Below are positions 44,885 through 53,934 of a stretch of DNA of 64,000 nt, piece by piece; the first letter of the stretch is position 1, and each line of letters opens with the position of its first letter. The stretch is from contig JAQGOG010000042.1 of assembly GCA_028293765.1 (NCBI GenBank), positions 1-64,000 of the forward strand, written 5' to 3'. The position numbers and the translations under genes are program-made. The stretch comes from Gammaproteobacteria bacterium (GTDB taxonomy: Bacteria; Pseudomonadota; Gammaproteobacteria; Steroidobacterales; Steroidobacteraceae). The notes beneath the pieces are model-generated. The model searched no databases, was not told the origin of the DNA, and saw nothing but the letters and a program-made list of their open reading frames with translations.

Positions 44885-46326
44885 ACTCGTTGCCAACCAC
44901 CGCCGAGCGCACTGAAGAGTGCGATCAGCGCCTTGAGATGGGAATACTTCACCTGGACCAGCGTGTCCTGGGCGGTAAACAGCGCCGTCTCGGTGCTGAG
45001 AACGGTCAGGATGTTGATCGTTCCCGCGTGAAACTGCGCCTGTGTCAAGTCATACGCGCGCCGCGCCTTCGCGACCGCTTCTGCCTGGCGCTGCTGCTGA
45101 TCCGCCGTCTGCTGGACTTCGATCAACGCGTCCTCGACGTTGCCGAACGCCGCGATCACCGCCTTGTGATAGTCCGCCAGCAACTCGGAGTAGCGTGCCT
45201 TGTTGAGTTGGTACTGCCCTGTCAGGGCGCCGCCCTCGAAAATCGGCTGCGTCAGTCCGGCGCTGATCGCGAAGACCCGGCTCACCGGGTTGAACAGCGT
45301 GCTGAGCGCCGTACTGGCATAGCCGCCAGCAGCGGTTAGATTGATGCTCGGAAAGAAGGCTGCGCGGGCAGCCGCGATATTCGCATTCGCCGCCACGAGC
45401 TGCGCTTCGGCTTGCGCGACATCCGGGCGCCGCGCCAGCAGCTCCGAAGGCATCCCGGGCCGCACCAGCGGCTCCGACAGATCACCGAGGGTGCCGCTGG
45501 AAATATCGACCGTTTCCGGCTGCTTGCCGACGAGGATGGCCAGCGCGTCGAGTGTCTCGCCGAATTGCTGCTTGAGGGGCGGCACCGCGGCCGCCAGCGT
45601 AGCGACAGTCGTTTCCTGCTGAGCCGCGTCGAGTGCGGTCAGGACGCCGACCTGCGCTTCGAGCTGCAATCCCTTGAGAGTCGTTTGCGCGCTCTCCAGA
45701 TTGTCCTGCGCTACTTTGAGCCGGTCACGCAGCTCCAGGGCCAGAAAATAGGTGCTCGCCACGCCGGTCATTACCGTGAGCTCGATGGTCGCGCGGTCAT
45801 AGCGGCTGGCAGCCGCCGCCATGCGGGCCGCATCTCTAAGCGCGCGATTCTTGCCCCAGAAGTCGACTTCGTAGCTCGAATTGAGCTGGGCGCTGAACGA
45901 GTTGAATGTACGCGGATTGGCAGCGGACGCACTCGCCGGGCTGAAGCTCGTCGTCTGCTGTCGTTGGCGAGTAGCGTCACCACTGAGCCCGAGCGAAGGC
46001 AGCAACGCGGCCCCGGCTATGCGCGCCTGCGCGTCCGCCTCCCGAATGCGGGCGATGGCCGCGCCGATATCGTCGTTTGCGCTCCGAGCCTGCCCCATCA
46101 GGTCGTCGAGCGCCGCGGAGTTGAACCCTCGCCACCAGTCGGATGAAGGCCACGCCGCGGAGGTCTCTTCCGGCGTCTCGCGCCAGGCCGTCGGCGGCGC
46201 GATATCGGGGCGCTGGTAGCGCGGTCCCACGCCGCAGGCCACGAGGCCGCACGTCAGGAAACCCAGAGCACCTGCTGCCGGGAACCGGCGCAAGCGTCGC
46301 AGGAATAGGGAATTACGGGATGTCAC
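44881..46326 (-). CDS. RND efflux outer-membrane factor (NodT family lipoprotein)
   Basis: TolC-like channel of 481 residues. A lipoprotein signal with lipobox LVAC (Cys about 31) is followed by VGPRYQRPDI and WWRGFNSAALDDLM. The two OEP repeats include NSSYEVDFWGKNRALRDAAR, ARRPDVAQAEAQLVAANANI and LTQPIFEGGALTGQY. It is the first gene of the minus-strand pump operon: outer-membrane factor, adaptor, pump, regulator, kinase. The GTG start has no strong ribosome-binding site. A 140-base divergent gap separates it from the M16 peptidase. Confidence 0.92.
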   Translation of the reverse strand: MTSRNSLFLRRLRRFPAAGALGFLTCGLVACGVGPRYQRPDIAPPTAWRETPEETSAAWPSSDWWRGFNSAALDDLMGQARSANDDIGAAIARIREADAQARIAGAALLPSLGLSGDATRQRQQTTSFSPASASAANPRTFNSFSAQLNSSYEVDFWGKNRALRDAARMAAAASRYDRATIELTVMTGVASTYFLALELRDRLKVAQDNLESAQTTLKGLQLEAQVGVLTALDAAQQETTVATLAAAVPPLKQQFGETLDALAILVGKQPETVDISSGTLGDLSEPLVRPGMPSELLARRPDVAQAEAQLVAANANIAAARAAFFPSINLTAAGGYASTALSTLFNPVSRVFAISAGLTQPIFEGGALTGQYQLNKARYSELLADYHKAVIAAFGNVEDALIEVQQTADQQQRQAEAVAKARRAYDLTQAQFHAGTINILTVLSTETALFTAQDTLVQVKYSHLKALIALFSALGGGWQRV

Positions 46327-46466
46327 AGCGAATGCAGCAGCAGGCCTCGGGCTGGGGTGAGCCTGGACATGACGATACGGAGGTACGGATTTACCCGAGA
46401 TGGGCGAATCATTAAAGTCCGTTAATTGACATCCTGTCGATTAGCCGCAAGGCTCTCCCGGACATC

Positions 46467-49244
46467 ATGCATCTAAACAAATCGGCCCACCGGGCCCTGC
46501 GCGCCGCTGCGCTTCTCGGCGCCCTCAGCCTCCCATTTACCGGGACTGCCCAGCCAGGGCAAGCCCGCTCGGTCCTGGCGCGGCCGGAGTCGATTCAGCC
46601 CGTGCTGGCCCAGGCGGGTCCGTCCCAGCCTTCCGTGCCCGCCGGTGCCGAGACGTCCGGAACGCTTCGCGCGACTCTGACGAATGGCCTGCGCGTCGTC
46701 ATCGTGCGCAATCCGCTGGCACCGGTGGTCGCGACTTCGGTCAATTATCTCGTCGGCTCCAATGAGAGCCCGGTCGGATTCCCGGGCACGGCGCACGCCC
46801 AGGAACACATGATGTTCCGGGGCAGTCCGGGCCTGACCGCCGATCAACTGGCCAACATCGGCAGCGTTATAGGCGGTAACTTCAACGCCAATACGCGGGA
46901 AGGCCTCACACAATACCTCTACACCGTGCCGGCTGAGGATCTCGATGTCGCCCTGCATATCGAGGCCACCCGCATGCGCGGGGTGTTGGATTCGAAAGAG
47001 GAATGGGATCATGAGCGCGGCGCCATCGAACAGGAGGTTGCGCAGGATCTCTCCGAGCCGTCTTACGTCCTGTATTCGAAGGTCCGCGCGGCAATGTTTG
47101 CGGGGACGCCGTACATGCACGATGCGCTGGGAACGCGGCCGTCGTTCGAGAAAACCACGGCGCAGATGCTGAAGAGCTTTCACGACGCCTGGTACGCCCC
47201 GAACAATGCCATTCTGGTGATCGCCGGCAATGTCGACCCCCAGGCCACGCTGACGGAGGTCAAACAGCTCTTCGGCGACATCAAGGCGAAACAACTTCCC
47301 CCCCGGCCGCAAGTGAAACTGCAGCCCGTGCAGCCGAAGTCGTTCAGCGTGGACACCGATCGGCCGAGTGGCACCCTGATGATCGCGACGCGCACGCCGG
47401 GACCCCAGAGCGCGGACTTCCCGGCGCTCGAGTTGCTTTCGGATGTGTTGAGCAGCCGTCGCTTCGACTTGTACGGCCTCGTGCCGCAGGGGAAAGCCAT
47501 CGATGCGGGCTTTTCGCTCGATCCGCTGCCCGACGCAGGCATTGCCTATGCGACCGTCGCATTCACCGCCGGGGATGATCCGCAGCAGCTGGAAAGTGCC
47601 GTGCGGGCCATCCTCCTCAAGGTGGCGCAGGACGGCGTGCCGCCCGAACTGCTCGAGGCCGCCAAGACGCAGGAACGCAGCGCCGCGCAGTTTCAACGCA
47701 ACTCGATCGCGGAGCTCGCCTCCGTCTGGTCGGAAGCGCTCACCCTCTATGGATTGCAGTCGCCGGACGAAGACCTCGCGCGCATCGAGAAGGTAAGCGT
47801 CGCTGACGTAAATCGCGTAGCCCGCCAGTACCTGAACCTCGATCACGCCATTTCGGCGGTCATGCTCCCGAAGGGCTCGGGTCAGCCGGTCGCCTCCCGC
47901 GGCGGCGGCTTTGGCGGCAAGGAATCCATTTCCCTCGGCGAAGCCAAACCCACGAAGCTGCCACAATGGGCGGACGCCGCGGTGCGGCGCCTGGTGGTAC
48001 CGCCTTCGACGCTGCACCCGGTAGTCACCACGCTCCCCAATGGGCTCACGCTGATCGTGCAGACCGAGGACGTCAGCGACACCGTAAGCGTGTTGGGTCA
48101 CATCCGCAACCGTCCCGAAACGCAAGAGCCCCAGGGGAAGGAAGGCATCACGCAGGTGCTCGGTCAGCTGCTTACGTACGGCAGCGAGCGGCTGGACAGA
48201 GTGGCGTTTCAACAGCAACTCGACGCGATCGGCGCCCGGGAAGCGGCGGGAACGGATTTCGCCGTCGAAGCCCTGGCCGAGCACTTCGATCGCGGCGTGG
48301 AGCTCCTGGCCGACAACGAGCTGCATCCGGCTCTGCCCGAGCAGGCGCTGAACATCATCAAGAGCCAGCTCGCCCACGGCGTGGCCGCTAGGAACAAGAG
48401 CCCGGGCTTTCTCACTCAACACTCGCTGCGCGCGGCCCTGTACCCTCAGAACGACCCCAGTTTGCGCATCGCCACCCCCGAGAGCGTGAGCACGCTCACA
48501 CTGGATGCCGTACGTTCGTACTATCGCAACGTCTTCCGGCCCGATCTCACCACCATCGTCGTGATTGGCAAGGTCACTCCCGCCCAGGCCCGGGCGACAG
48601 TCGAGAAGTACTTCAGCGCGTGGACAGGGACGGGGCCGAAGCCGGACACCGATTTACCGGTAGCGCCTCCCAACCGGGCCGGTGTCATCGCGGTACCGAA
48701 CGCCAGCCGCGTTCAGGACGTCGTGATCCTGGCTCAAAACCTCGCCCTCACGCGTTCGGACCCCGACTACTATCCCCTTCAGTTGGGGAACGCGGTGCTG
48801 GGCGGAAGTTTCTACTCGACGCGGCTCAGCATCGATCTGCGGAAGAACTCCGGATTGGTGTACTCGGTAGGCTCGACGCTGCAGGCGGGCAGGACCCGAG
48901 GCGCCTATCTGATCGAATACGCGAGCGACCCGCAGAACGTCGCCAAGGCCGCCAGCATCGTCATCGGCGAGATCAAGGCGATGCAGGCGACGCCCCCCAC
49001 GCAGGACGAGCTCGTGCGGGTCAAGGCCCTCCTGCTGCGGCAGATTCCCTTGAGTGAGTCCAGCGTCGACGACATCGCACATGGGCTTCTCGGACGCGTC
49101 GATCTGGGCCTGCCGCTCGACGAACCGAGCAACGCCGCCCGCCGCTATATCGCGCTTGGCCCCACGGACGTGCAGGCTGCGTTTCGCAAGTGGCTGCGCC
49201 CCGATGACCTGGTCCGCGTCAGCGAGGGTCCAACGCCGCAGTAA
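46467..49244 (+). CDS. Exported M16-family zinc metalloprotease (pitrilysin/PqqL-like)
   Basis: A 925-residue periplasmic peptidase with a signal peptide to about residue 28 (LSLPFTGTAQ). The first M16 half carries the inverted zinc motif HAQEH (110-114), with the third ligand in the downstream GAIEQEVAQD. The second half (from about 515, LHPVVTTLPNGLTLIV) lacks HxxEH and is the usual inactive lobe. It also has YYRNVFRPDLTTIVVIG and VLGGSFYSTRLSIDLRKNSG. M16 enzymes of this size digest peptides in a closed chamber. It is a single gene, divergent from the pump operon. Confidence 0.92.
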   Translation: MHLNKSAHRALRAAALLGALSLPFTGTAQPGQARSVLARPESIQPVLAQAGPSQPSVPAGAETSGTLRATLTNGLRVVIVRNPLAPVVATSVNYLVGSNESPVGFPGTAHAQEHMMFRGSPGLTADQLANIGSVIGGNFNANTREGLTQYLYTVPAEDLDVALHIEATRMRGVLDSKEEWDHERGAIEQEVAQDLSEPSYVLYSKVRAAMFAGTPYMHDALGTRPSFEKTTAQMLKSFHDAWYAPNNAILVIAGNVDPQATLTEVKQLFGDIKAKQLPPRPQVKLQPVQPKSFSVDTDRPSGTLMIATRTPGPQSADFPALELLSDVLSSRRFDLYGLVPQGKAIDAGFSLDPLPDAGIAYATVAFTAGDDPQQLESAVRAILLKVAQDGVPPELLEAAKTQERSAAQFQRNSIAELASVWSEALTLYGLQSPDEDLARIEKVSVADVNRVARQYLNLDHAISAVMLPKGSGQPVASRGGGFGGKESISLGEAKPTKLPQWADAAVRRLVVPPSTLHPVVTTLPNGLTLIVQTEDVSDTVSVLGHIRNRPETQEPQGKEGITQVLGQLLTYGSERLDRVAFQQQLDAIGAREAAGTDFAVEALAEHFDRGVELLADNELHPALPEQALNIIKSQLAHGVAARNKSPGFLTQHSLRAALYPQNDPSLRIATPESVSTLTLDAVRSYYRNVFRPDLTTIVVIGKVTPAQARATVEKYFSAWTGTGPKPDTDLPVAPPNRAGVIAVPNASRVQDVVILAQNLALTRSDPDYYPLQLGNAVLGGSFYSTRLSIDLRKNSGLVYSVGSTLQAGRTRGAYLIEYASDPQNVAKAASIVIGEIKAMQATPPTQDELVRVKALLLRQIPLSESSVDDIAHGLLGRVDLGLPLDEPSNAARRYIALGPTDVQAAFRKWLRPDDLVRVSEGPTPQ

Positions 49245-49486
49245 GCTGCTGAAATATCGAGGCGGCGGTGCGAGCAACACACCGTGTTGCCCGAATCAAA
49301 CAGGTGTACGCCGCGCCACCGACTCAACTTCCGGGCGGCACTGGAAAGCGGTGCGCCGTTGCGGGTTTGATATCCACCCTGTTAGTTGGTAGAACTTCCG
49401 TCTCGATCCCTGGGTGACGACCGCCGGTCGCGACCCCAGGGCGTGGCGTCCCTACAACTTGACCCTCGAGATCAAAGGGGTGAACC

Positions 49487-50539
49487 GTGGCCATCAATGA
49501 GGCGAAGCTCAATGCGTTTCTAGGCAAGGCGGTGGTGGATCTCGGCGCCGCAATGAGCGCCGTTCTACTCTCGCTCGGCGATGAGCTCGGGCTGTACCGT
49601 GAGATGGCCAAGGGCCCCCTCACATCGGCAGAGCTCGCGAAACGCACGGGAACCAACGAGCGCTACATCCGCGAATGGCTCGCGAACCAGGCGGCAGGCG
49701 GTTACGCCGAGTACGACGCCGCGAGCGACAAGTATTCGTTGAGCGACGAGCAGGCACTGTGCCTCGCCGACCCAAACGGGCCGGTCGATCTGCCGGGCGC
49801 CTATGCGATCGTACAGGATCTGTTTCACATCAAGGCCCGGGCCCTCGAAAACTTCCGCACCGGCGAAGGAATGGAATGGGGCGAGCATCACCCGTGTCTG
49901 TTCCACGGCACGGAACGTTTCTTCCGCGCGGGGTACAACGCGAACCTGCTCTCCTCATGGATCCCTTCCCTGGATGGAGTCACCGCAAAGCTCGCAGAGG
50001 GCGCACGAGGAGCGGATGTCGGTTGCGGACATGGCGCGAGCACGATATTGATGGCGAAAGCCTTTCCGAAGTCTGAGTTTATCGGCATCGACTATCACGA
50101 AGCCTCAATTCAAACCGCGCGTGGTCGCGCCGCGGAGGCCGGCGTGCGCAATGCCACATTCGAAACGGCCGACGCGACGTCCTACCGACAGCGGGATCTG
50201 GATTTCATCGCGTTCTTCGATTGCCTGCATGATATGGCCGATCCGGCGGGCGCCGCCCGCCACGCGCGTCAGGCACTCAAGCCGGATGGCAACTGCATGG
50301 TCGTCGAGCCATTTGCCGGAGATCACGTTGCGGAGAATCTCAACCCCGTGGGCCGCGTCTACTACGCAGCATCGTCGCTTGTCTGCGTACCGGTCTCGCT
50401 TGCCAAGCGCGGTCCCGCACTCGGTGCGCAGGCGGGCCAGGAGCGGCTGCGCAAAGTGATCGTGGATGAAGGCGGGTTCACTCGCTTCCGTCGAGCGACC
50501 GAGACCCCCTTCAACATCGTGCTGGAGGCGCGTCCCTAG
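49487..50539 (+). CDS. Class I SAM-dependent methyltransferase with N-terminal winged-helix domain
   Basis: A 350-residue cytoplasmic methyltransferase of unknown substrate. The N-terminal helical/winged-helix region (ELGLYREMAKGPLTSAELAK, then TNERYIREWLANQAAGGY) resembles O-methyltransferase dimerisation domains. The SAM fold has motif I GADVGCGHGASTILMAKAFP, an acidic loop IGIDYHEASI, and FFDCLHDMADPAGAARHARQ. GTG start with AGGGG nearby. Its stop overlaps that of the convergent GMC gene (shared CTAG). I recall mycobacterial relatives of this domain order, function not established. Confidence 0.85.
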   Translation: MAINEAKLNAFLGKAVVDLGAAMSAVLLSLGDELGLYREMAKGPLTSAELAKRTGTNERYIREWLANQAAGGYAEYDAASDKYSLSDEQALCLADPNGPVDLPGAYAIVQDLFHIKARALENFRTGEGMEWGEHHPCLFHGTERFFRAGYNANLLSSWIPSLDGVTAKLAEGARGADVGCGHGASTILMAKAFPKSEFIGIDYHEASIQTARGRAAEAGVRNATFETADATSYRQRDLDFIAFFDCLHDMADPAGAARHARQALKPDGNCMVVEPFAGDHVAENLNPVGRVYYAASSLVCVPVSLAKRGPALGAQAGQERLRKVIVDEGGFTRFRRATETPFNIVLEARP

Positions 50540-52206
50540 CACTCAGCGTGAGGCGCGGCGCCTGACCAGCCGCGCCTCGCCTCGCCGGCCGCCCCAGAAT
50601 TCGCGACCTGCCGTCCCAGAATCAGATCCGCCGCCTTTTCCGCGAGCATAATGGCCGGTACGTTGGTGTTACCGCCGGGGATCGTCGGCATCGAGGAGCA
50701 GTCGACCACCCGCAATCCAGACAGCCCACGAACTTTAAGCTCTGAGTCGAGGACGGCGTCCGCCCCAGTTCCCATTGCACACGTGCTGGTCGGATGCATC
50801 GCAGTGCCAATGCGGGAGCGCACGAACGCGTCGAGCTCGGCGTCGGTTTGAACCGCCGAGCCGGGCACGACCTCGCGACTAACGAGCCCGGCCGCGGGTT
50901 GCATCGCGAAGAAGCTGCGGGTGAGCCGTACGTACCGACGAAACGCGGCTTGATCTTCTACGCTCTGCAGAAGGTTGAACTGGATGAGAGGCTTGTCCTT
51001 CGGATCGGCAGAGCGCAGCTTTACCCAACCACGACTCTGCGGATGCAACAGCACGTTTGCCACCGAGAATGCGTGTCCTCGGGGCGGGCGCCAGCCGGGG
51101 AACCAGACCTTGGAATCCATGGCGACCGGACTGATCAGCAGTTGCACGTCCGGGCGATCCAGGCTTTCGAGTGTGCGGATGAAGCCCTGCGCGCCAACCG
51201 GCAGATCGCCGATGACACCGCTGCCGAACAGATGCCAGCGCACGACCGAAACAATCATGCGGTCGAGCCGCAGCTGGGTGTCGAAGGTGAAGGGTCCGCT
51301 GGCGTCGTAGCCCATGCCAATCGAGGCATGATCCTGAAGGTTGCGGCCAACGCCCGGCAGGTCATGGACCGGATCGATATCCACAGCGCGCAACTCGTCC
51401 GCCGGACCGATACCGGACAACAGCAGCACTTGCGGGGAGTTGAATGCACCGCCCGACAGAATGACTTCACGCTCCGCCTGCGAGGTGTGAGTTTGCCCCT
51501 GCCGCACGTACTCGACACCGACTGCTCTGCCGTTCTCCATGAGAACACGCGTCACCAGCGCGTCGGTCTCAACTGTCAGGTTCGGACGGGAAAGCGCCGG
51601 CCGCAGGTATCTCTGGGAAGTGCTGGCACGCCGTCCCTTGTGCACGTTGAAGTCAGGCGTGCTGAACCCCTCCTGATCCGCGCCATGGAAGTCATCGAGA
51701 TATTTGTAGCCGAGCTTCTGCGCCGTCTCTATGAGACGTGGATAAACATACTCATCGGTTTCATGCCTCGAGACCGTCAGCGGCCCCGATCCGCCGTGAA
51801 ATTCGCTATCACCCCGCCAGCTGCCTTCCGATTTACGGAAGTAAGGCAGCACGTCCGCAAAGCTCCAGCCCGGCAGCCCCATCCGCGCCCACTCATCGTA
51901 GTCCGCACGGTTCCCTCGCGAATACATCATGCCGTTGATTGAGGAGCACCCGCCGAGGACCTTGCCCCGCGGCGCCGGAATGCGGCGATTGTCGGCAAAC
52001 GGTTCGGGCTCGGAGCTGAAGCCCCAGCCTATGCGCGGCGTGAGCATCGCCTCGAACCAGCGCAACGGCATTTCGAGCAACGCGCCCTTGTCCGGGCCGC
52101 CCGCCTCGAGCAGCAGAACCCGGTTGCTCCTGTCTTCCGAGAGACGCGCCGCCAGCACGCAGCCCGCAGAGCCGGCGCCTACGATGATGAAATCGAATGT
52201 CGCCAT
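50536..52206 (-). CDS. GMC-family FAD oxidoreductase (choline/alcohol dehydrogenase-like)
   Basis: A 556-residue flavoprotein. The N-terminal FAD loop is FDFIIVGAGSAGCVLAARLS (4-23). The GMC signatures are RGKVLGGCSSINGMMYSRGN and ILSGGAFNSPQVLLLSGIGP. The catalytic His pair region has HPTSTCAMG, and the closing FAD block reads LRVVDCSSMPTIPGGNTNVP. This group oxidises choline, alkanols or polyethylene glycol; substrate is not resolved. It overlaps a short upstream ORF by 28 bases. Confidence 0.92.
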   Translation of the reverse strand: MATFDFIIVGAGSAGCVLAARLSEDRSNRVLLLEAGGPDKGALLEMPLRWFEAMLTPRIGWGFSSEPEPFADNRRIPAPRGKVLGGCSSINGMMYSRGNRADYDEWARMGLPGWSFADVLPYFRKSEGSWRGDSEFHGGSGPLTVSRHETDEYVYPRLIETAQKLGYKYLDDFHGADQEGFSTPDFNVHKGRRASTSQRYLRPALSRPNLTVETDALVTRVLMENGRAVGVEYVRQGQTHTSQAEREVILSGGAFNSPQVLLLSGIGPADELRAVDIDPVHDLPGVGRNLQDHASIGMGYDASGPFTFDTQLRLDRMIVSVVRWHLFGSGVIGDLPVGAQGFIRTLESLDRPDVQLLISPVAMDSKVWFPGWRPPRGHAFSVANVLLHPQSRGWVKLRSADPKDKPLIQFNLLQSVEDQAAFRRYVRLTRSFFAMQPAAGLVSREVVPGSAVQTDAELDAFVRSRIGTAMHPTSTCAMGTGADAVLDSELKVRGLSGLRVVDCSSMPTIPGGNTNVPAIMLAEKAADLILGRQVANSGAAGEARRGWSGAAPHAEC

Positions 52207-52406
52207 GGTCCGTCTCGTTGAGCCGCTGCCGCAAACTCGAGTATCTGCTTCCCGAGGACGTCGCCGGGCGCATCGATCCCCAGAACGGTGTTCGCCTCGA
52301 TCGTCTCAGGGGTTACCGTAATACCCAGCCAGCGGATCTTTGCGGCGAGATCGCGCATGGCGGCGGGGATGGGTGTGTCAAGGCAGGGACGGATGGACGT
52401 ATTCAT
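52179..52406 (-). CDS. Short ORF, possible truncated alpha/beta-hydrolase N-terminus
   Basis: A 75-codon frame with strong third-position GC, overlapping the GMC gene start by 28 bases. It reads RPCLDTPIPAAMRDLAAKIR then WLGITVTPETIEANTVL, which resembles the helical cap at the start of HSL-type esterases, before a tail (GKQILEFAAAAQRDGPWRHS) that does not. It may be a remnant of a larger esterase gene or a small real gene. No good ribosome-binding site. Confidence 0.35.
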   Translation of the reverse strand: MNTSIRPCLDTPIPAAMRDLAAKIRWLGITVTPETIEANTVLGIDAPGDVLGKQILEFAAAAQRDGPWRHSISSS

Positions 52407-52864
52407 CGCCCGGAGGGTACGCGACGGAAACCGGCCCTGCCACTTGGGCTGCCCGCGAGTCTGCTGTGCGAACACCCCGATCCCTCTGCCCGTGAGAGGG
52501 GCCGGATTGCCTTTCCGAAAGGCACCACCTCCCGGTCGGGTTCGCGAGCCTGTCGCGGCAGCACTAAAAGGATCTGACGCAAGTCCGTGGCGCGCAGGAC
52601 GACGGGACTGGAGATGTTGGAGCGAGCGAGGATACGCCAATTGCTGGTGTTGATTCTGACGCTCGCAAATCGCGCTTCGATACCCGGAATGGCCATTGCA
52701 TAACTCCCGATAGGCCGTGATTGCACTGAATTAGTGTCTAGTGACCGAAAAGAGGGCAGAAATCGTTTCGTCGTGATGCGAGGCGTGTCTGAGTGTCATG
52801 GGAGGTTGCGAGTTACTATCGGCCCTACCAATATTCTCGAAGAAAAGCCTCGCAAGGACTCTCC
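52407..52864. other. Non-coding stretch with two small hairpins
   Basis: No supported gene in these 458 bases. Two adjacent hairpins are present: CCCTCT/AGAGGG (52482-52500) and GCCTTT/AAAGGC (52509-52523), resembling a decayed intergenic repeat or terminator pair. The right end is the upstream region of the esterase gene. Confidence 0.4.
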
Positions 52865-53875
52865 ATGTCTCCCGATCGACTCCATACTTCCCTGGCAGTG
52901 GCGGCCCTCGTTGCCACGATCGGCGCGGCGCCGCTGCATTGCGAGCCCGCGCTCGCCGCAATCACTTCCTCCACCGCTTGTACGACGATGACACGGCACG
53001 ACCCGACACCCGAGTCGAAGTGCTATTCAATCGAACATGGCGGCTTGAAGCGCACTTTCCGCTTGTACATTCCCGCAAAGACGACCGAAGGCGCGCTCCC
53101 GCTCATTTTCGTCCTGCACGGCGGTGGGGGCACCGGTGCCAACATGGAGTGGCTGACGCGACAAGGATTCAATCGTATCGCGGACCGCGAAGGCGCCATA
53201 ATCGCCTACCCGGATGGAGTTGGACGTAGTTGGAATGACGGCCGCGCGGACCTCCAATCGAGATCGTCCAACGAGAAGGTCGATGATCTCGGCTATCTTC
53301 GCGAGTTGCCGCGTGAGATTTCCGGCACATTTCCGGTCGATGTTGCGCGCGTGTATGCGACGGGCATTTCCAACGGCGGCTTCATGGCTTACAGGTTGGC
53401 GTGCGACGCCGCCGATGTCTTCGCTGCGGTAGCTCCCGTTGCCGCAAGCCTGCCCGTCGATCTCGGACAGCGTTGCGCTCCGGCCCGAGCCGTGTCGCTA
53501 ACCATCATCAACGGCACCGAAGACCCGATCGTGCCCTGGAACGGAGGCGCCATAAGAGTGCTTTGGGTGGCGCGCGGCAGCGTTCTGTCGGCCCAGGCGA
53601 CGGCCGCACGTTGGATGGAGTTGGATAAGTGCGATTCTCTGCACGATGTCGGCGGACTCAAGGACGCCGTCGCCGACGATGGCACCGCCCTGCTGCAGCG
53701 AACAGCGGAGTGCGCCGGCAAAAGCGAAATCACTCTCTACGAGGTCCGCGGGGGCGGCCACACCTGGCCGGGCGGCGAAGCCTACCTGGGCCAGACGATC
53801 GTGGGCCGCGTGAGCCACGAGCTCAACGCGAACGAGACGGTCTGGCGATTTTTCAGCGGACGCAGCCTGCAGTAG
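52865..53875 (+). CDS. Exported PHB-depolymerase/feruloyl-esterase-type hydrolase (LpqC-like)
   Basis: A 336-residue secreted esterase from ATG 52865 (AAGGA 8 bases upstream). The signal peptide spans about residues 1-32 (hydrophobic LAVAALVATIGAA). The alpha/beta-hydrolase core has LPLIFVLHGGGGTGANMEWL (oxyanion loop), the nucleophile elbow YATGISNGGFMAYRLA, an acid in INGTEDPIVPWNGG, and His in VRGGGHTWPGGE. This is the Esterase_phd pattern; natural substrates include polyhydroxybutyrate oligomers and feruloyl esters. The frame opens 24 codons earlier, without a signal-like start. Confidence 0.9.
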   Translation: MSPDRLHTSLAVAALVATIGAAPLHCEPALAAITSSTACTTMTRHDPTPESKCYSIEHGGLKRTFRLYIPAKTTEGALPLIFVLHGGGGTGANMEWLTRQGFNRIADREGAIIAYPDGVGRSWNDGRADLQSRSSNEKVDDLGYLRELPREISGTFPVDVARVYATGISNGGFMAYRLACDAADVFAAVAPVAASLPVDLGQRCAPARAVSLTIINGTEDPIVPWNGGAIRVLWVARGSVLSAQATAARWMELDKCDSLHDVGGLKDAVADDGTALLQRTAECAGKSEITLYEVRGGGHTWPGGEAYLGQTIVGRVSHELNANETVWRFFSGRSLQ

Positions 53876-53899
53876 CCCCGTCGCGCACGCGTCAGGTCA

Positions 53900-53926
53900 T
53901 CGGGCACGCCCTCACAGCGTGCCCGA
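53900..53926. terminator. Bidirectional terminator between esterase and RND pump
   Basis: TCGGGCACGC and GCGTGCCCGA form a 10-bp perfect stem with a 7-base loop, midway between two convergent genes. A short GGTCTTTATCC follows on the plus strand. Confidence 0.65.
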
Positions 53927-53934
53927 CACGGTCT

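Noticed and set aside
46473-48422. 649-codon open frame opposite the M16 peptidase
   Set aside because: Mirror of a strongly conserved gene; no ribosome-binding site or recognisable motif.
52482-52523. Two adjacent hairpins considered as a CRISPR-like or mobile repeat
   Set aside because: Only one copy of each, different sequences, no spacers or flanking duplications.
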